From assembly GCF_000002595.2 (NCBI RefSeq), contig NC_057015.1, positions 3,110,952-3,174,951 of the forward strand: a stretch of 64,000 nt of DNA. Direction: 5' to 3'. This DNA is from Chlamydomonas reinhardtii (Eukaryota; Chlorophyta; Chlorophyceae; Chlamydomonadales; Chlamydomonadaceae). The translations under genes were made by a program, and so were the position numbers. Below are positions 10,366 through 21,707 of this stretch, piece by piece (within the stretch, counting starts at the first letter, position 1; every line of letters begins with the position of its first letter). A model generated the notes under the pieces. That model saw only the letters and a program-made list of their open reading frames with translations, was not told where the DNA came from and searched no databases.

Positions 10366-13346
10366 CTACCACTTGGGCAGTGTGGAGTTGAGCCCTCTCC
10401 CCGTAAGCTGGATGCTGAATCCCGTAATCCCAAGGTCCATGCCCGCGCCTGCACCCGCCCCCGCCCCCGCCGTAGCTACCGGAGGCGCCCCGCTTCCCGA
10501 CGGCTGCCGCCCCTGCCCCGCTACCGGCGCAGCTGCACCGATTCCCGCCCCTGCCCCTACCCCTGGCCCGGCCGCCGCAGCCGCAGCCGGCGGCGGCGGG
10601 TGGTGTGTGGCCACGTAGAGGTCCACCTGGTCGGCCACGTGTGAGATGCTGGGCCGGGAGGATGGCTGCGGCTGAAGCATGGAGGTGACCAGGGTGCGCA
10701 GCTCGTCGGGCACGGAGGGCGGCAGCGGCTCGTAGGCGCAGTTCTGGATGTTCTTACCCAGCACGTACAGGCTCTGGTTCTCCTGCACGAGGTGGACGGG
10801 TGCCAGGCGGCGGGCGTCAGCAACAGAGAGGAGGCGTTCAGAGCCCCTTCAACACACGCCAAAACAGTAGTTGGCCCTTTATCTCTATGCTTTCCGATGA
10901 ACACACGACCACGCAGTAACGGACCTTGTAGAAAGGGTTCCTCAGCGCAACCAGCTCGTACAGCAGGCAGCCCAGGCTCCAGATGTCGGAGCTGAAGTCG
11001 TACGGCTGGCCGCGGACCACCTCCTGCAGGGGGCCGGCAGGCGGAGGCCGGCAGGCGGAGTGGCAGGAGAGTCAGGAGTGGGAGCGGGGCACGAGGGCCG
11101 GGCCGACAGGGCAAGAGTCCAGGGCAGAACACGCGGACGCAGCAGCGGGGCTTTTAAGGTGCTTAGCTCGTTCGCCCTGCTCCTCCCCACGCCCCACGCG
11201 CCACGTGTGCTCTGCCGCACCGGGCTCATGTAGTAGGGCGTCCCGACGGTGGTGTTCGCCTGTGGGGTGGTGAGTGTTGGTGAGTGTTGGTGAGTGTTGG
11301 TGAGTGCTGGTGAGTGCTGGTGAGTACTCGCGAGTGCTGGTGAGTGCTGGTGGTGGGAATGTGGTTCATAGGCAGGTAGCAGCACACGACGTCAAGACCA
11401 CACATTCGCGGTTGCCTGCCCGTCCGTGGTCCAAGCAGTGCGCAGCACTGGCGCCAGATCGGCAAGGGACTCCCTTCCGCCTGCCTCGCCACTTTTCTGC
11501 CCCTCTCCCGCCGCCCCGCCCTTCCCGCCGCCCCCGGCCGCTGCTGCTGCACCTGCAGTGTCCGTGAGCTGAAATAGCGGCTTAGCCCCAGGTCCCCGAG
11601 CTTGAGGTCGCCGGAGGCCGTCACGAAAATGTTGGAGGGCTTGAGGTCGCGGTGCATCATGCGCCGGTCGTGCATGTGCTTGAGCGCGTTGCACACCTGC
11701 GCCGGGGCAAGTGTATGGGAGGGACACACACGAAGGTTGCATCGTATACACTGTCTTTGCGCTATGTTTTCCTTGTGCTCTTCAACACGAAGGTTGCGAG
11801 GCAGGAGCGGACACTGGGCAGGCGGTGTTGCATTGCACGACTGCGCGCGCCATGCCTTTGCCAGCACACGCAAATTTGAAAGCCACAACGCCCATCCCTG
11901 CCCCATTCCGTCGCCCCCGCTCTGCATCATGTCTCCGCCCCCGCGCCCCCTCCACGGCTCACCTGCTGGAACTGCCTCCACACCTGCTCCTCGCTGAATG
12001 GCTGCCCCGCCTCCGCCCGCTGCTTGATGAGCTGACCCAGGTCGCCCGCCTCCGCCCACTCCAGCACAATGACCAGCTCGTTGTCGGCCTCGGACAGGAA
12101 GGAGCGGAAGCACTTGACGATGTTGGGGTGCTGCGGTGGAGTGGCGGGGGCAGTTGGTGGGCACGGCGGTGGGTACCGGCACCAGGACCGCAAAGAACAC
12201 ATACACGGTCTGTGCGCTCGCGTCTTCTGCATGCTCCCAGATCATACTCCCCTTGTGCTCTCACACCCACCCAGCCACACGCTCTCACCTCAACGTTCTG
12301 CAGGATCTTGACCTCCTTCACGCACGCCTGGCGGCTGACCGGGTCCATCATGTCAAAAATCTCCACCTGCACATGCGTGGACGCACATATGTGGGTGCTT
12401 CCATGTAGGTAATCACCCCTCATCCCCTCAATCCTAGGGTGCGTGTTGGATGCACCATCATGCAACACCTACCAGGCAGCTACACAAGTGCGTGCTGCGC
12501 ACCCCCTGTGCAAGCTGCACATCATTCGTTCATTCCGTGTACGGTCTGAGCAAGGTCCCCACGCATCATCATCACTGCCCCCATGCCCCCGTGCCGCCAG
12601 CCTCTGGAGCTGCCGCCGGCCTGGCCTCCACGCCACCACACGCCCGGGCTTTTGGGCCCCTGGCGCGGCTGAGTGGCAGGTCGGGCAACAACTCACGTCG
12701 CTTCTGTGCTGCCGGCGGGCTGCGGGTGTGGATCAGGTGTGCATTCTGGAGCTGTACCCCTCCCTCCCCGCGCCTCGTTAGCTAGGCCCAAAGGCACCGT
12801 GGGCCGTACGCGCCTGGGGCTGTGGTCGCCTAGGACAGTAGGCGCGCCTCTCCAGCGCACAGCCTGAGCAGCTGCTCAGGCCCCTACCTCACGGCCCCTC
12901 CCCCGCTGTCGCTCACCCGCTTAATGGCCACCATCTGGCCGGTGTGTGTCTCCCGCGCCAGATACACCTGACTGTACTTGCCGCGGCCTAGTAGCCGGTC
13001 CAGCTGGGTGTAGAGCCAGGTCAGCACCGGTGTCGGACAGCCGGACAGTCAGGCGGGGGGGAGGCATGTGTCAGGAGATACTGAATGCGGTACAGGAGGT
13101 AGGGTACAGAGAAGGACAGGGGCAGCGGGTGGTGCCGTATGCGGGAGGGCGTGGTGCTGTTGCTCTGATGGCAGCTGACGAGCAGAGGTTTGGAATGTGG
13201 GAGGCACAGCACCACGACACGGGTACAGCGCAATATGCCTCTTGTCAGACCACGCGTGCCAGACCCACCTGGTAATCTGCAAGCGTCCCGTGATTTAGGC
13301 TGCTGGTGGACGTGATATCGCTTGTCATATCACTGCCTACGTCCAT
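10366..13346 (-). CDS. NIMA-related protein kinase, NEK6/NEK7 type
   Basis: Exons in transcript order: 13346-13269, 13003-12917, 12366-12289, 12130-11963, 11696-11553, 11259-11221, 11023-10925, 10782-10366. They sum to 1110 nt, 369 aa. It is a Ser/Thr kinase of the short NEK6/7 class, which acts in mitosis and in cilia or microtubule control. Visible motifs: GTLADYQ leading into GRGKYSQVY (Gly loop, 32-40), VAIK (Lys54), EIFDMMDPVSRQACVKE, HRDLKPSN (152-159), GDLGLSR (DLG in place of DFG, normal for this class), VGTPYYMSP, and SDIWSLGCLLYELVAL. The C-terminal tail is Ala/Gly/Pro-rich with no coiled coil, as in NEK6/7. The ATG at 13346 yields a short leader matching NEK7. Divergent from the small gene at 13998. 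Confidence 0.93.
11266..11355. repeat. 10-bp minisatellite (GTGAGTGTTG)n in a NEK intron
   Basis: About nine head-to-tail decamers, GTGAGTGTTG grading into GTGAGTGCTG. Each unit contains a GTGAGT 5'-splice-site consensus. The array lies just upstream (minus strand) of the 13-codon exon 11259-11221. Confidence 0.85.
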
Positions 13347-13997
13347 GTCTGCAACCAGGGACAGGTGACCCTCTTGGAAGGCGGTTCAAGCCCCAGGCAA
13401 CCGGCGGGCGTCCCCGGGGCTTCTACCAACCTGCACACACGCTGCCTCGCCCAGTCGCCCCCGCGGTCGTCACCGGCCGCGTAGAGTCGAGAAGCATCGA
13501 TGTTGTTGTTGTTGTAGAGTCCATGTTTGCTATTGTATTTGTCCAGGTTTGAGGAGTCCCGCAGACGAGGTGCAAGGGCTGTCCAGAGGGCTGTCTTGCG
13601 CTCGCACTTGTTCCTGACTCAAAACCAGTAAGTGCCTACTCTATAATTAACAATTGTCCAGGCATCTGCTGCTGCTGCTAGCGTGTTGCGGAGAGGAAAT
13701 GTCACTGCTTGCCCGTTATGAAGGCATACCGCACATCTCGTGCATCTTACAGAAACGTGTATTGGCATGTATGTTTGCATACAGACGGGCAGTTGCCACA
13801 GCTCTGAATGGGGTCGGGAGTCGGGACCGAGCTCGGATCGGTTGCGTCGCTGGCTGAAGAACTGCAGGCTGCTGTGTTTGCATATAGAGAGGACTATTTC
13901 TCCTGAGGCATCACATAATCCACTGAAGCCTCTGCCGCTCTCACCACTGTCGGAGTCGACCATCCTCGGCGCTTTGCTTGCCAGCGGCTCAGGAGAA
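13347..13997. promoter_or_regulatory. Divergent intergenic promoter region (NEK / small membrane protein)
   Basis: A 651-bp gap between two divergent start codons. Frames entering it are unconvincing as protein. It must carry both 5' UTRs and promoters, but I see no distinct motif. Confidence 0.4.
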
Positions 13998-14354
13998 ATG
14001 TCCTACTCTGCCTACTTCACCCGTGCTAACTTTTCATTCCCCACTGGCTTTGCGGGGCTGGTTGGTGGCCTCTTTTACCTGAACACGTTCACCGGGCGCC
14101 CGGCGACCGGCACCAAGGAAGTTACTATGGCCGAATACAACGCTACGCCGCTGGTGTATCTGCAGTCGCCTGACCGGCATCCCACTCGCAGCCCCAAGGT
14201 AAAATGGCAAGATTGCCTTGATGCGTCGAGACGTGCACGCAGTTCTGACCACCTGGATCACTTGCAGGTCCCGGGGATGAGCGATGTTCCCCATGCGTAC
14301 GATGAGCTGATGCACAAGGTGCACGCCAAGGGCCACGGCCATGCGCACCACTAA
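13998..14354 (+). CDS. Small predicted single-pass membrane protein, function unknown
   Basis: Exons 13998-14198 and 14268-14354, 288 nt, 95 aa. The 69-nt intron has GTAAAA...TTGCAG ends; because its length is a multiple of three and it is open, a 118-aa retained form is also possible. Residues about 13-30 (PTGFAGLVGGLFYLNTF) form a weak hydrophobic segment. A short conserved-looking middle (KEVTMAEYNATPLVYLQ) and a His-rich C-terminus (KGHGHAHH) follow. I do not recognise the family. Size and layout resemble accessory subunits of algal mitochondrial complexes, which is inference only. A TGTAA poly(A) signal at 14636 supports a real 3' end. Confidence 0.6.
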   Translation: MSYSAYFTRANFSFPTGFAGLVGGLFYLNTFTGRPATGTKEVTMAEYNATPLVYLQSPDRHPTRSPKVKWQDCLDASRRARSSDHLDHLQVPGMSDVPHAYDELMHKVHAKGHGHAHH

Positions 14355-14635
14355 GCCGACCAGCACGGCCATAACCGTGGAGTTGGCGAAGCAGCTGGAG
14401 GTTGCTCATGGGACGGCGGGAAGGAGAGCTTACGCTCGGGCTTATCGTGATCGGGTAGCAGTATTGGCTGCCCGGAGGCTGGTGTTGTGATGGAGGTTTG
14501 TGTGGGTTCGTGTGCGTGTGGGGCAAGTACGCTTGAACCGAAGGTGCAGACCCGTTTGTGCTATTGCACCCGGGTGCAGAGAGATGCAGCGTAGGTAGTA
14601 TGGCTGTTGTGTCGCTAGCGTAGAATGACAGTCTC

Positions 14636-14640
14636 TGTAA
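14636..14640 (+). terminator. Poly(A) signal TGTAA for the gene at 13998
   Basis: TGTAA about 280 nt after the stop codon, on the coding strand. Confidence 0.5.
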
Positions 14641-16100
14641 CAGGCGCGTTCCATTGTCGCGTGTCTGGCGTGTCCCGATCCCAAGGCCAAGCCACGCGGG
14701 TACCACTCTGGTCTTTTGCTGTGTCCAAACTTTGACAGCCTGGTAGACCCAACAGGTATCATCTGACCAGGCCGCCAGCATACCTACGGCTTCGTCTCGT
14801 TGTTTAGTATGCGGCTACTATGGTTCGGAGCTACGAGGAGGCGACCTGAAAGGCCGTACGGCTGCAGCCGTGCATGGGGTGTGCAATGGGACACGCAAAT
14901 ATTTTCGTCGTGAAAACTAAAAGCTTGATAGCGTGACGGATAGCGTACGCACAGTGTATGCAGGATACGCAATCGCCACTGTAAAAAGAGTAGGCATCAA
15001 AAAGTTATGTGCACAATTGTCCGGGGGGGTGCGTGCTCCAAGCCAAACCCGCACGCTCGGAGGGCTCTGGGAGTCGCCCGAGGCAAATCCTACCGCAGAA
15101 TTTAGACGCCGCCTTTTTGTAGGTACATAACTTACATCATTAGTGGACATTAGCGCTTGGCAGAGGACAAAACATGTTGGTCAGGGCTCAAGTCGCGAAA
15201 TTGACCAAAGCCCATATCTCGCATAGGCGGTACTTTGGGCCTGTATCTAGTGCCGTCTACTAAGGTTCACCTATATATGTCATCCGGACAGCGTAGGGCG
15301 AATTCCAGTAAGTCCTGGCGAGCGCGACATTTAGCATTTCGACTTCGGCTCCCGCTCGAAATTATGCCCGGAAATCATTCAGGGACCTTATTATATGTCA
15401 CATGATAACATTTCGGCAGTCTAGGGCATTGGACACATGCAGTCCCTAGGGACTTGCCGGAGTGGTACCCGCGTGGGCCAAGCGCATCAGAAGGCTCATG
15501 GTGGCGAGGGGTAGCGAATACCAAGCGCTTCAACACACCTGCACCACTCCACCACTCTACCTTCCGCAGCGTCCCAACCAGTAATCGCAAACTCGTCTAC
15601 AGTCTCTACACCCTACAGCTTATGTTAAGGCACCTGAGTGCTATAAGCCCAACTCCCCAACTCACACTACAGCCTGCATACGGACGTCGTCAATGCTGCG
15701 CCGCGAGCCTCAGCATCTTGCGACATGCGCAGCGCTGATTCCATGATTGGACGAGACTCATTGCAGCCGCACTGCCCCGATTACCGGTAGCCTGAAATCT
15801 GTGACTCGGTGTGTGGGTGCTGGGTGGCGCCGACCCTTGACACGGCGTGTCCGAGTCCTGGATTGAGATGCGGCAACAGACTGAAGCCGCGGCGCTGACA
15901 CATGATTACGTACCGTTGTACGATCCCTTTGCCCGAGGAAACAGCACTCCCTCTCTCAAGGCCTCGTCAGCGCCAGCCAGCTACCCATTTGAACGCTCGT
16001 GCACCTGACCGTGCAGCACTTGGCCCGGCTGACTGCGCTTCCTGCCAACCGCACACACACACACACCGCCATAGCCCCACACGTCAACCGCAAACAGCTA
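14641..16100. other. Gene-free, relatively AT-rich interval
   Basis: No supportable gene. The interval is richer in A+T than its neighbours (14890-15420). A motif GAGTGGTACCCGCGTGG at 15459 recurs inverted at 14687-14713. A minus-strand TGTAA near 15131 could end the RNA-binding gene transcript. Confidence 0.45.
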
Positions 16101-19100
16101 TCACTGGCCGTCACCACTGGCCACAGCAGCTGGCGTAGCAGCCGCACCTCCCGATCCCGCGAGCGCAGCCGCCGCCGGCGCCCCAGGCCTGACCCACACA
16201 TTTGACCGGTTGACAAACTGCGACCGCGGCCCAGGTCCGCGACCGCCGGGTCCCGCCCAGGCCGGCCGCACAGCCGCTGCGCCTGCTAGCCCCGCTGGCG
16301 TTGGTCCCGCGGAAGCAGAGGCCCCAGTGGCAGCGGCAGAGCCCGACCCCGCGCCTGCCGCCTGAGCCCCCGGACCCGGACCCGGTGCCGCGCCCGCAGC
16401 CGCACCTGGCCCCCCGCCCGCACCGCCCGCCCCTGCGGCAGCCGGCGTGAACGGCGTCGCCGCCGCGTTCAGGCGGCTAGCGGCCTGCACGCCCGGCCCT
16501 GCCGCCGCCGCAGTAGACGGACCCGCTCCAGCCCCTCCAGCCGCTGCCGGCCGCGCACCCGGCGCTGGCCCGCCCGGCACCATCCGCATCGGCGCGCCGC
16601 CCTTGGGCCCCGATAGGGGCCCCATCGGCCCGCCACCCATCCCCATGCCCATGCCCATCCCCATGCCGCCGGGCGGCCGCATGCCCATGCCGCCGCCGCC
16701 CATCGGCCGCTGCCCCATGGGGCCACCTGTGCCCATGCCTGCGCCCAGCGCGCCGATGCCCTGCAGCAGCAGTGCCGCTTTGAGCGTGATGGTGATGGGC
16801 AGCCCCATGAGCGGGGAGCCGCTCAGCGCCGCCACCGCCTGCGTGGCAGCCTCGGTCGCCATCTCCACCACTGCCACGCCCGTAGGCCGGCCCGCGGCGT
16901 CGCGCACAAGGGTCACGTTCTTGACAGGGCCAGCCACACTGCAGGTCAGGGGGTTGGGGAGGACACAAAAGCTTAGATGATGGCATCGACGTTGAGCAGG
17001 GGGTCGGATGGGAAGAACACGACATGAAAAGGGGCAGCGGGCGCAGAGCCACCAATGAAGTGCAACGGACGCTGTTTCTCCGCAGCGGGTTGCGTTGCTC
17101 ACACGGCATCGCACCAGTCCGGCCCGCCTAGTAACCACTGCCTCGCAAATACCTCCCAGGCGTTGAAGGAGTCTGCATTAGCACTGGTTCACACCTGAAG
17201 TGGGCCGCAATGACGTCGAGGGTGGCCAGGAAGTGCACGTTCTCCACCACCACACTGCGCATCTCCGCATCCAGCTGCGCCGCCGCCGCGAGCTGCTGCT
17301 GCCGCTGCGCCGCCGCAGGCAGCCCCCCGCCGCCGCCTGGGCCGCCTGACCCGCTTGTCCGCGGCGGCGAGCCCGAGCCTCCCTCAATGAAGACGTCCGA
17401 CATGTCCACTGGCGGCACCATGACACTCGGCATGCCGCGACCCCCACCGGCGCCGCCGGCCCCGCCGCCTGCCGCCGGCCCCAGCCGACCCGCCAGCGGG
17501 CCCCGGCCGCTGCTGCCAGCTGCCGGCGGTGCCGCGGCCGGTGCAGCCGCGGCCGGCGCCGCGCCACTCTGCCCGCCCGCCATGCGTTTGATCATCTCCT
17601 GCATGGCCGCCATCTGCTGTCGCAGCGCCTCAATCTCCGCCGCCTTCTCATCAGTATCCGACGGCTCCTCGCTGGCACTGGCGCCCCGGCCTCGGCCCGC
17701 CCCCGCCGAGATGCCGCGGCCAGCTGCGCCGCCGGCACTGGGCACCGCCGCTGCCGGGCTAGGAGAGCGCTGACGCCGGGCACCAACCGCGTTCTGCTGC
17801 ACGCCTGCCAGCGCTGCGGCGGCTAGCGAGCCTGGCCCAGCTGCCCGGCCGCCAACGACGGCGCGTGCGGCCTTGGGCGGCGAGCCTAGGACACCGGCGT
17901 TGGGGTCGCCGCCGCCATCCAGCCCGCGCTTGCGCCCGCCTGACCCCGCCGCCTCCGGGCTCTGACCCTTGGCACCTGCAGGCATACGGTAGTATGGAGG
18001 CAAGCAAATAAAAACAAGTCGACGAACGTGCCGTGATGACATGTGAACGCACTGACACGGGCCATACCGGTTGCATGAGCCCGCACACAGCTCACCGCCC
18101 AAGCGCTCCAGCACTGAAACACGCCCGCGCGCCTCCTCCGCAGCCGCGCCGCCGCTGCTGGCCCCCAGGCGCGCGAAGACGCTGGACCTCGCGTTCGCGT
18201 CCGCTGCTGACGGTCCGCCGCCGCCGCCGCCACCCCGCTGCCCGCCTGCAGGAGCCGCGCTCGGCCCAGCTCCCGTCGCTCCGCCCCCGCCCGCACCAGG
18301 CGCCTCCACGCCACGGAGGGCCGTCTTCAACAGGTTGGCAGGCGCCACCGGTGCGCCCGCACCGCGCGCGCCGCGCCTTCCCGCCGGCGACCGCGAGCGC
18401 GATCTTGAGCGGCCGCGGGCGCGGTCCCATTCCCTGACGCGCTCGCCGCGCTCGCCGCGTTCCCGCTCCCGCTGTTGATCCCGGTCCGGGGGCCCCGCCG
18501 AGTCCCGCCCTGTCTCCCGCTCGCGCTCCCGCTCCTTGCCGCCTGCACCACGCTCCCGTTCGCGCTCACGTTCCCGCTCGCGTTCCCGCTCGCGCTCGCG
18601 GTCTGCTCCCCTGTCAGCTCCCCTGTCGCCGCCCTCCTTGCTCTGTCGCGCGATGTCTGACAGGGAGCGACCCAGCAGCATTGCCCGCTTGTCGTTAGCA
18701 TCTACCGCCCCCGCGGGCGCCTTCTCGTCTGCCGGCTTCGTCTTCTGCCATGAGTCAAAGTCCAGGACCACTGACGACTTGAGACGCCGCTTCTCGCCGG
18801 TCGGCGCAGCTGCCGCCGCTGGCTGCTGCTGAGCAGACGGCTGCGCGGCGGCGGCAGCAGCTGGCCGAGCGCCATTTGCGCCATCAGCGGGCGGGCTGGT
18901 CGCCGCCGCACCGCCGCCGGAGGTCCCCGCGCGCGGGGCCGAGGCTGCGAAGGTGGGCACGGGGATGGGCTCCCGGTGCCGCCGGCCCGAAGGCACAGGC
19001 TCCGATGCTGGCTCCGGTGCGGCGCGTGCTGCCTGCGAGCCGTTGCCGCTGCCAAACCCTGTCGCCGCGTCCGCACCCTTCACCGGCTGGTCCTGCTGGT

Positions 19101-19118
19101 GCCGCTTGTCCGCCCCGC

Positions 19119-19152
<34 letters not shown>

Positions 19153-20100
19153 AGAAGGCGCTGCCTGCTGTGAGCTGCCGGCAGCTTTGCTGGGCGCAGG
19201 TGCAGGAGCAGGCGCGGGCTCGGCGGCAAGCTCTGCGTCGTCGTCGTCATCCAGGTCCGACCCCTCCAGCTGCTGAGCCTCCAGGTCTTCCAGCCGCAGT
19301 TCGTCCTGTGTGAATTATGGGAAATATAGGTCAGGGATACCATCATGATTCCTGTGGTGGACTGCATCGCTCAGCAGCAGCGTAAAACTAGGAAACACGG
19401 CCTGCATGGCGTGTGCTGGCAGCCGGCACCGCCACGAACCAACCCCCTCCACCGTCGGGCGCCCACTCACCACCTGAGGAGCGGAGCTCTTTGCCGCGGC
19501 GGGCGCAGTTTTCATCGCTGCCTTTGAGCTGCATGTAAAACACCGTTTGTCAGCGCGAGTCCTCCAAGGACGGGGCCAAGAGATCCACAATTTTACCTGG
19601 CGGGGGCCTCCTTGCTCTGGTACTCATTCCCGTGCAACCGAAGGTGATGGTACAGCCTGCACATCGTGGTTTTGGGTCAGTTTAGGGGGAGATGTAGACG
19701 CACTGTGCGCCTCTGCGACAAAGTGCTCTCTGCGCTGCACTCACCAGTCAAGCAGCTGCGTGCTGATATCCTCCTGTAGAATGGCCTTCAGCTGCGAATG
19801 AATCTTCTTGCGCTCATAACCTGCGCGACCGCAAGCAAGATTTTCCTCGCTGTATCGCCACCAAAGCAGGACACCACCATCACACAGGCATAACAATATA
19901 CTCCATAGAAAACTCAAGATGATGTGGCTCCCTGAGCAGTGCATTCTGCGTTGCCACCCACCTTTCCCGAGCATCGCCACTAAGTAACGGGCCACTGTTG
20001 CGTCCGCCTGAGGATCCCATAGCTCCTTGAGCTGAACATGCAGTCGGTTCTCTAGCTTGTCCGCTTCGGGAGTGTTCGGGACGATGAGTTTGGGGGCCAT
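16101..20100 (-). CDS. Large RNA-binding protein: PWI/Nab2-like N-terminus, RS-like region, C-terminal RRM
   Basis: Exons in transcript order: 20100-19962, 19820-19745, 19656-19597, 19528-19474, 19305-18096, 17975-17195, 16938-16101; 3159 nt, 1052 aa. Residues 1-95 form a helical module (VARYLVAMLGKG, KKIHSQLKAILQEDIS, LLDWLYHHLRLHGNEY) like the PWI/Nab2-type folds of mRNA-processing proteins. An acidic patch, a poly-Gln run (about 162-172), an RERERE tract (about 345-365) and RSRSRSRSPAGRR follow. The RRM at about 750-827 reads SVVVENVHF...GPVKNVTLVRD...GVAVVEMATEAATQAV. The last 220 residues are Pro/Gly/Met-rich. Likely nuclear and acting in mRNA splicing or 3'-end metabolism (inference). 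No CCCH zinc fingers were found, unlike RBM26 or ZC3H14. Confidence 0.82.
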
Positions 20101-21707
20101 CGTGCCCGGTCGCGCACCGTGCGTGAACCAATATGATAGCAGCACTAACGCATGATAAACACCCAAGTTGGTTATGCGGAAAGTTACGGTTGTGTACCTT
20201 GAAGTGCTGGACATTCACGCACAATCAGCGCATGGGCAGCCACGGTACCCTGCAACCCGCTGCAACCCGCGCGTGACGCATGACGCCTACGCTGGGCGCT
20301 GGAGGCTGAACATCCAGCATTCCACCCAGGCTTCCATGTGGGTGCGGTCTAGATCTCCTACCGAAACGGCGTCGGTCGCTACTGGTGCGCGTGGGTGAAG
20401 CTTCCCTGGGGTGGCAGGGTGCCCTGCGCCGCACCCGCACCTGGAACCAGGCCTGAAGGTGCAAGCTTTCCGTTCCCTGGAGTCCTAGAGGACCTGGCCA
20501 AGGACCATGCCCTTGCGCGCGGATAGCGTGTGTGCTGTCCTCTCCGTGGGCCTTGACTTGTGGAACGGGTACCGGTGGCAGGGTTACAGCGCACCCAGCC
20601 ATCGGCCCGTCGCCACCGCAACTCTCACAGTTGAGAAGTTGACGGCTCTTAAGCCTTAGCGTGCCTTCTCAATGTCCTTCGGCTGCACTGCACTACTTCA
20701 GCTCTTGCAACATGGGACTCCACTGCAGCCGCAAACTCCCCCGCTCCCGTACTGACGCCCCTGTTAGTGACTTGGCCCCTAGCTAGATCGCTTGCTTGCG
20801 CCCTTGCCTCTCTGCAATGCTCTTTGCAGCCGCCATGTGGCGCCTTTGTTTACGCTTCGTCCATCTTCACTGGCACCACTCTTCGCTGCACTGCTCCTCT
20901 CTCCTCGCTCCAAAGTTCCCCGCTATCATGTGTCCCTAATGAAGACGCTCCTAGCTTTCATACTCATACCCGCGCATCAACCGCCGTTCGAAGCTTTACC
21001 ACCTCATCCCTCCCATAACAATATGTTCTGCTACTTTGGCAGCATGCCCGTGAGCAACGCATCCGCAAGCCGACCACGCTGCCACTAGCTTGCAGGTCCC
21101 ACGATGCCTTGCGCAACAGACATAGGCGCTCGTGGTCACATTCAGCACATCACTCGACCCACATAGCCGTACAGTGCAAAGAAGGAATGCCTCAGCCACT
21201 CGATTCCGTTTACACCCGCTCTAGGGATAAATCAGGTCCCCTCTCGTGAGAGGCTAATGGCCGATGTAAAGTTTCGTAAAGCGTAGAAACACAGAAACTC
21301 TCCTGCACCGGATACAACCAGAACCAGCCGCATTGCGAATTGAAACGAGAAGTGCAAGTATAGTAGTCTACGACGCGGAGGAACCCAACCAGCAGCGCAC
21401 CGCGCCGGCTGGAGGCTGCGCCGTCGGCCCGGCAACAGAAGACATCACCAACCCAAACAAACCTAAGTGAAGTTTCTAAATGAGTGCAGCATGTGTGGCA
21501 ACATGGCGAGGATGGCGTCACATGGCCCCAGGTCTACGAAGCCCGACCTCGTCACAGGCCTTATTGGCGCATCGTCACAGCATCACGGTGCGACAAACAT
21601 CCAAACAGGGGAACAATCATCAGTTAACAGTTTCGCGACTGCAGGCATCCAACACCGCCAAAACCGCACACATGCACACATGCGCGTCAGTGTTAGCTGC
21701 AGCCGCC
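20101..21707. other. Intergenic region with promoter and downstream 3' UTR
   Basis: No gene seen. It holds the promoter of the RNA-binding protein on the left and the 3' UTR of the MATE gene on the right. A minus-strand TGTAA at 21210-21214 could be the MATE poly(A) signal. Confidence 0.45.

Noticed and set aside
11266-11355. CRISPR-like array
   Set aside because: Repeats are 10 bp with no spacers, inside a eukaryotic intron.
16447-16980. 177-codon Pro/Met-rich plus-strand frame
   Set aside because: It is antisense to the RRM protein's Gly/Pro-rich C-terminus, whose minus frame carries the conserved domain and correct splice phases.
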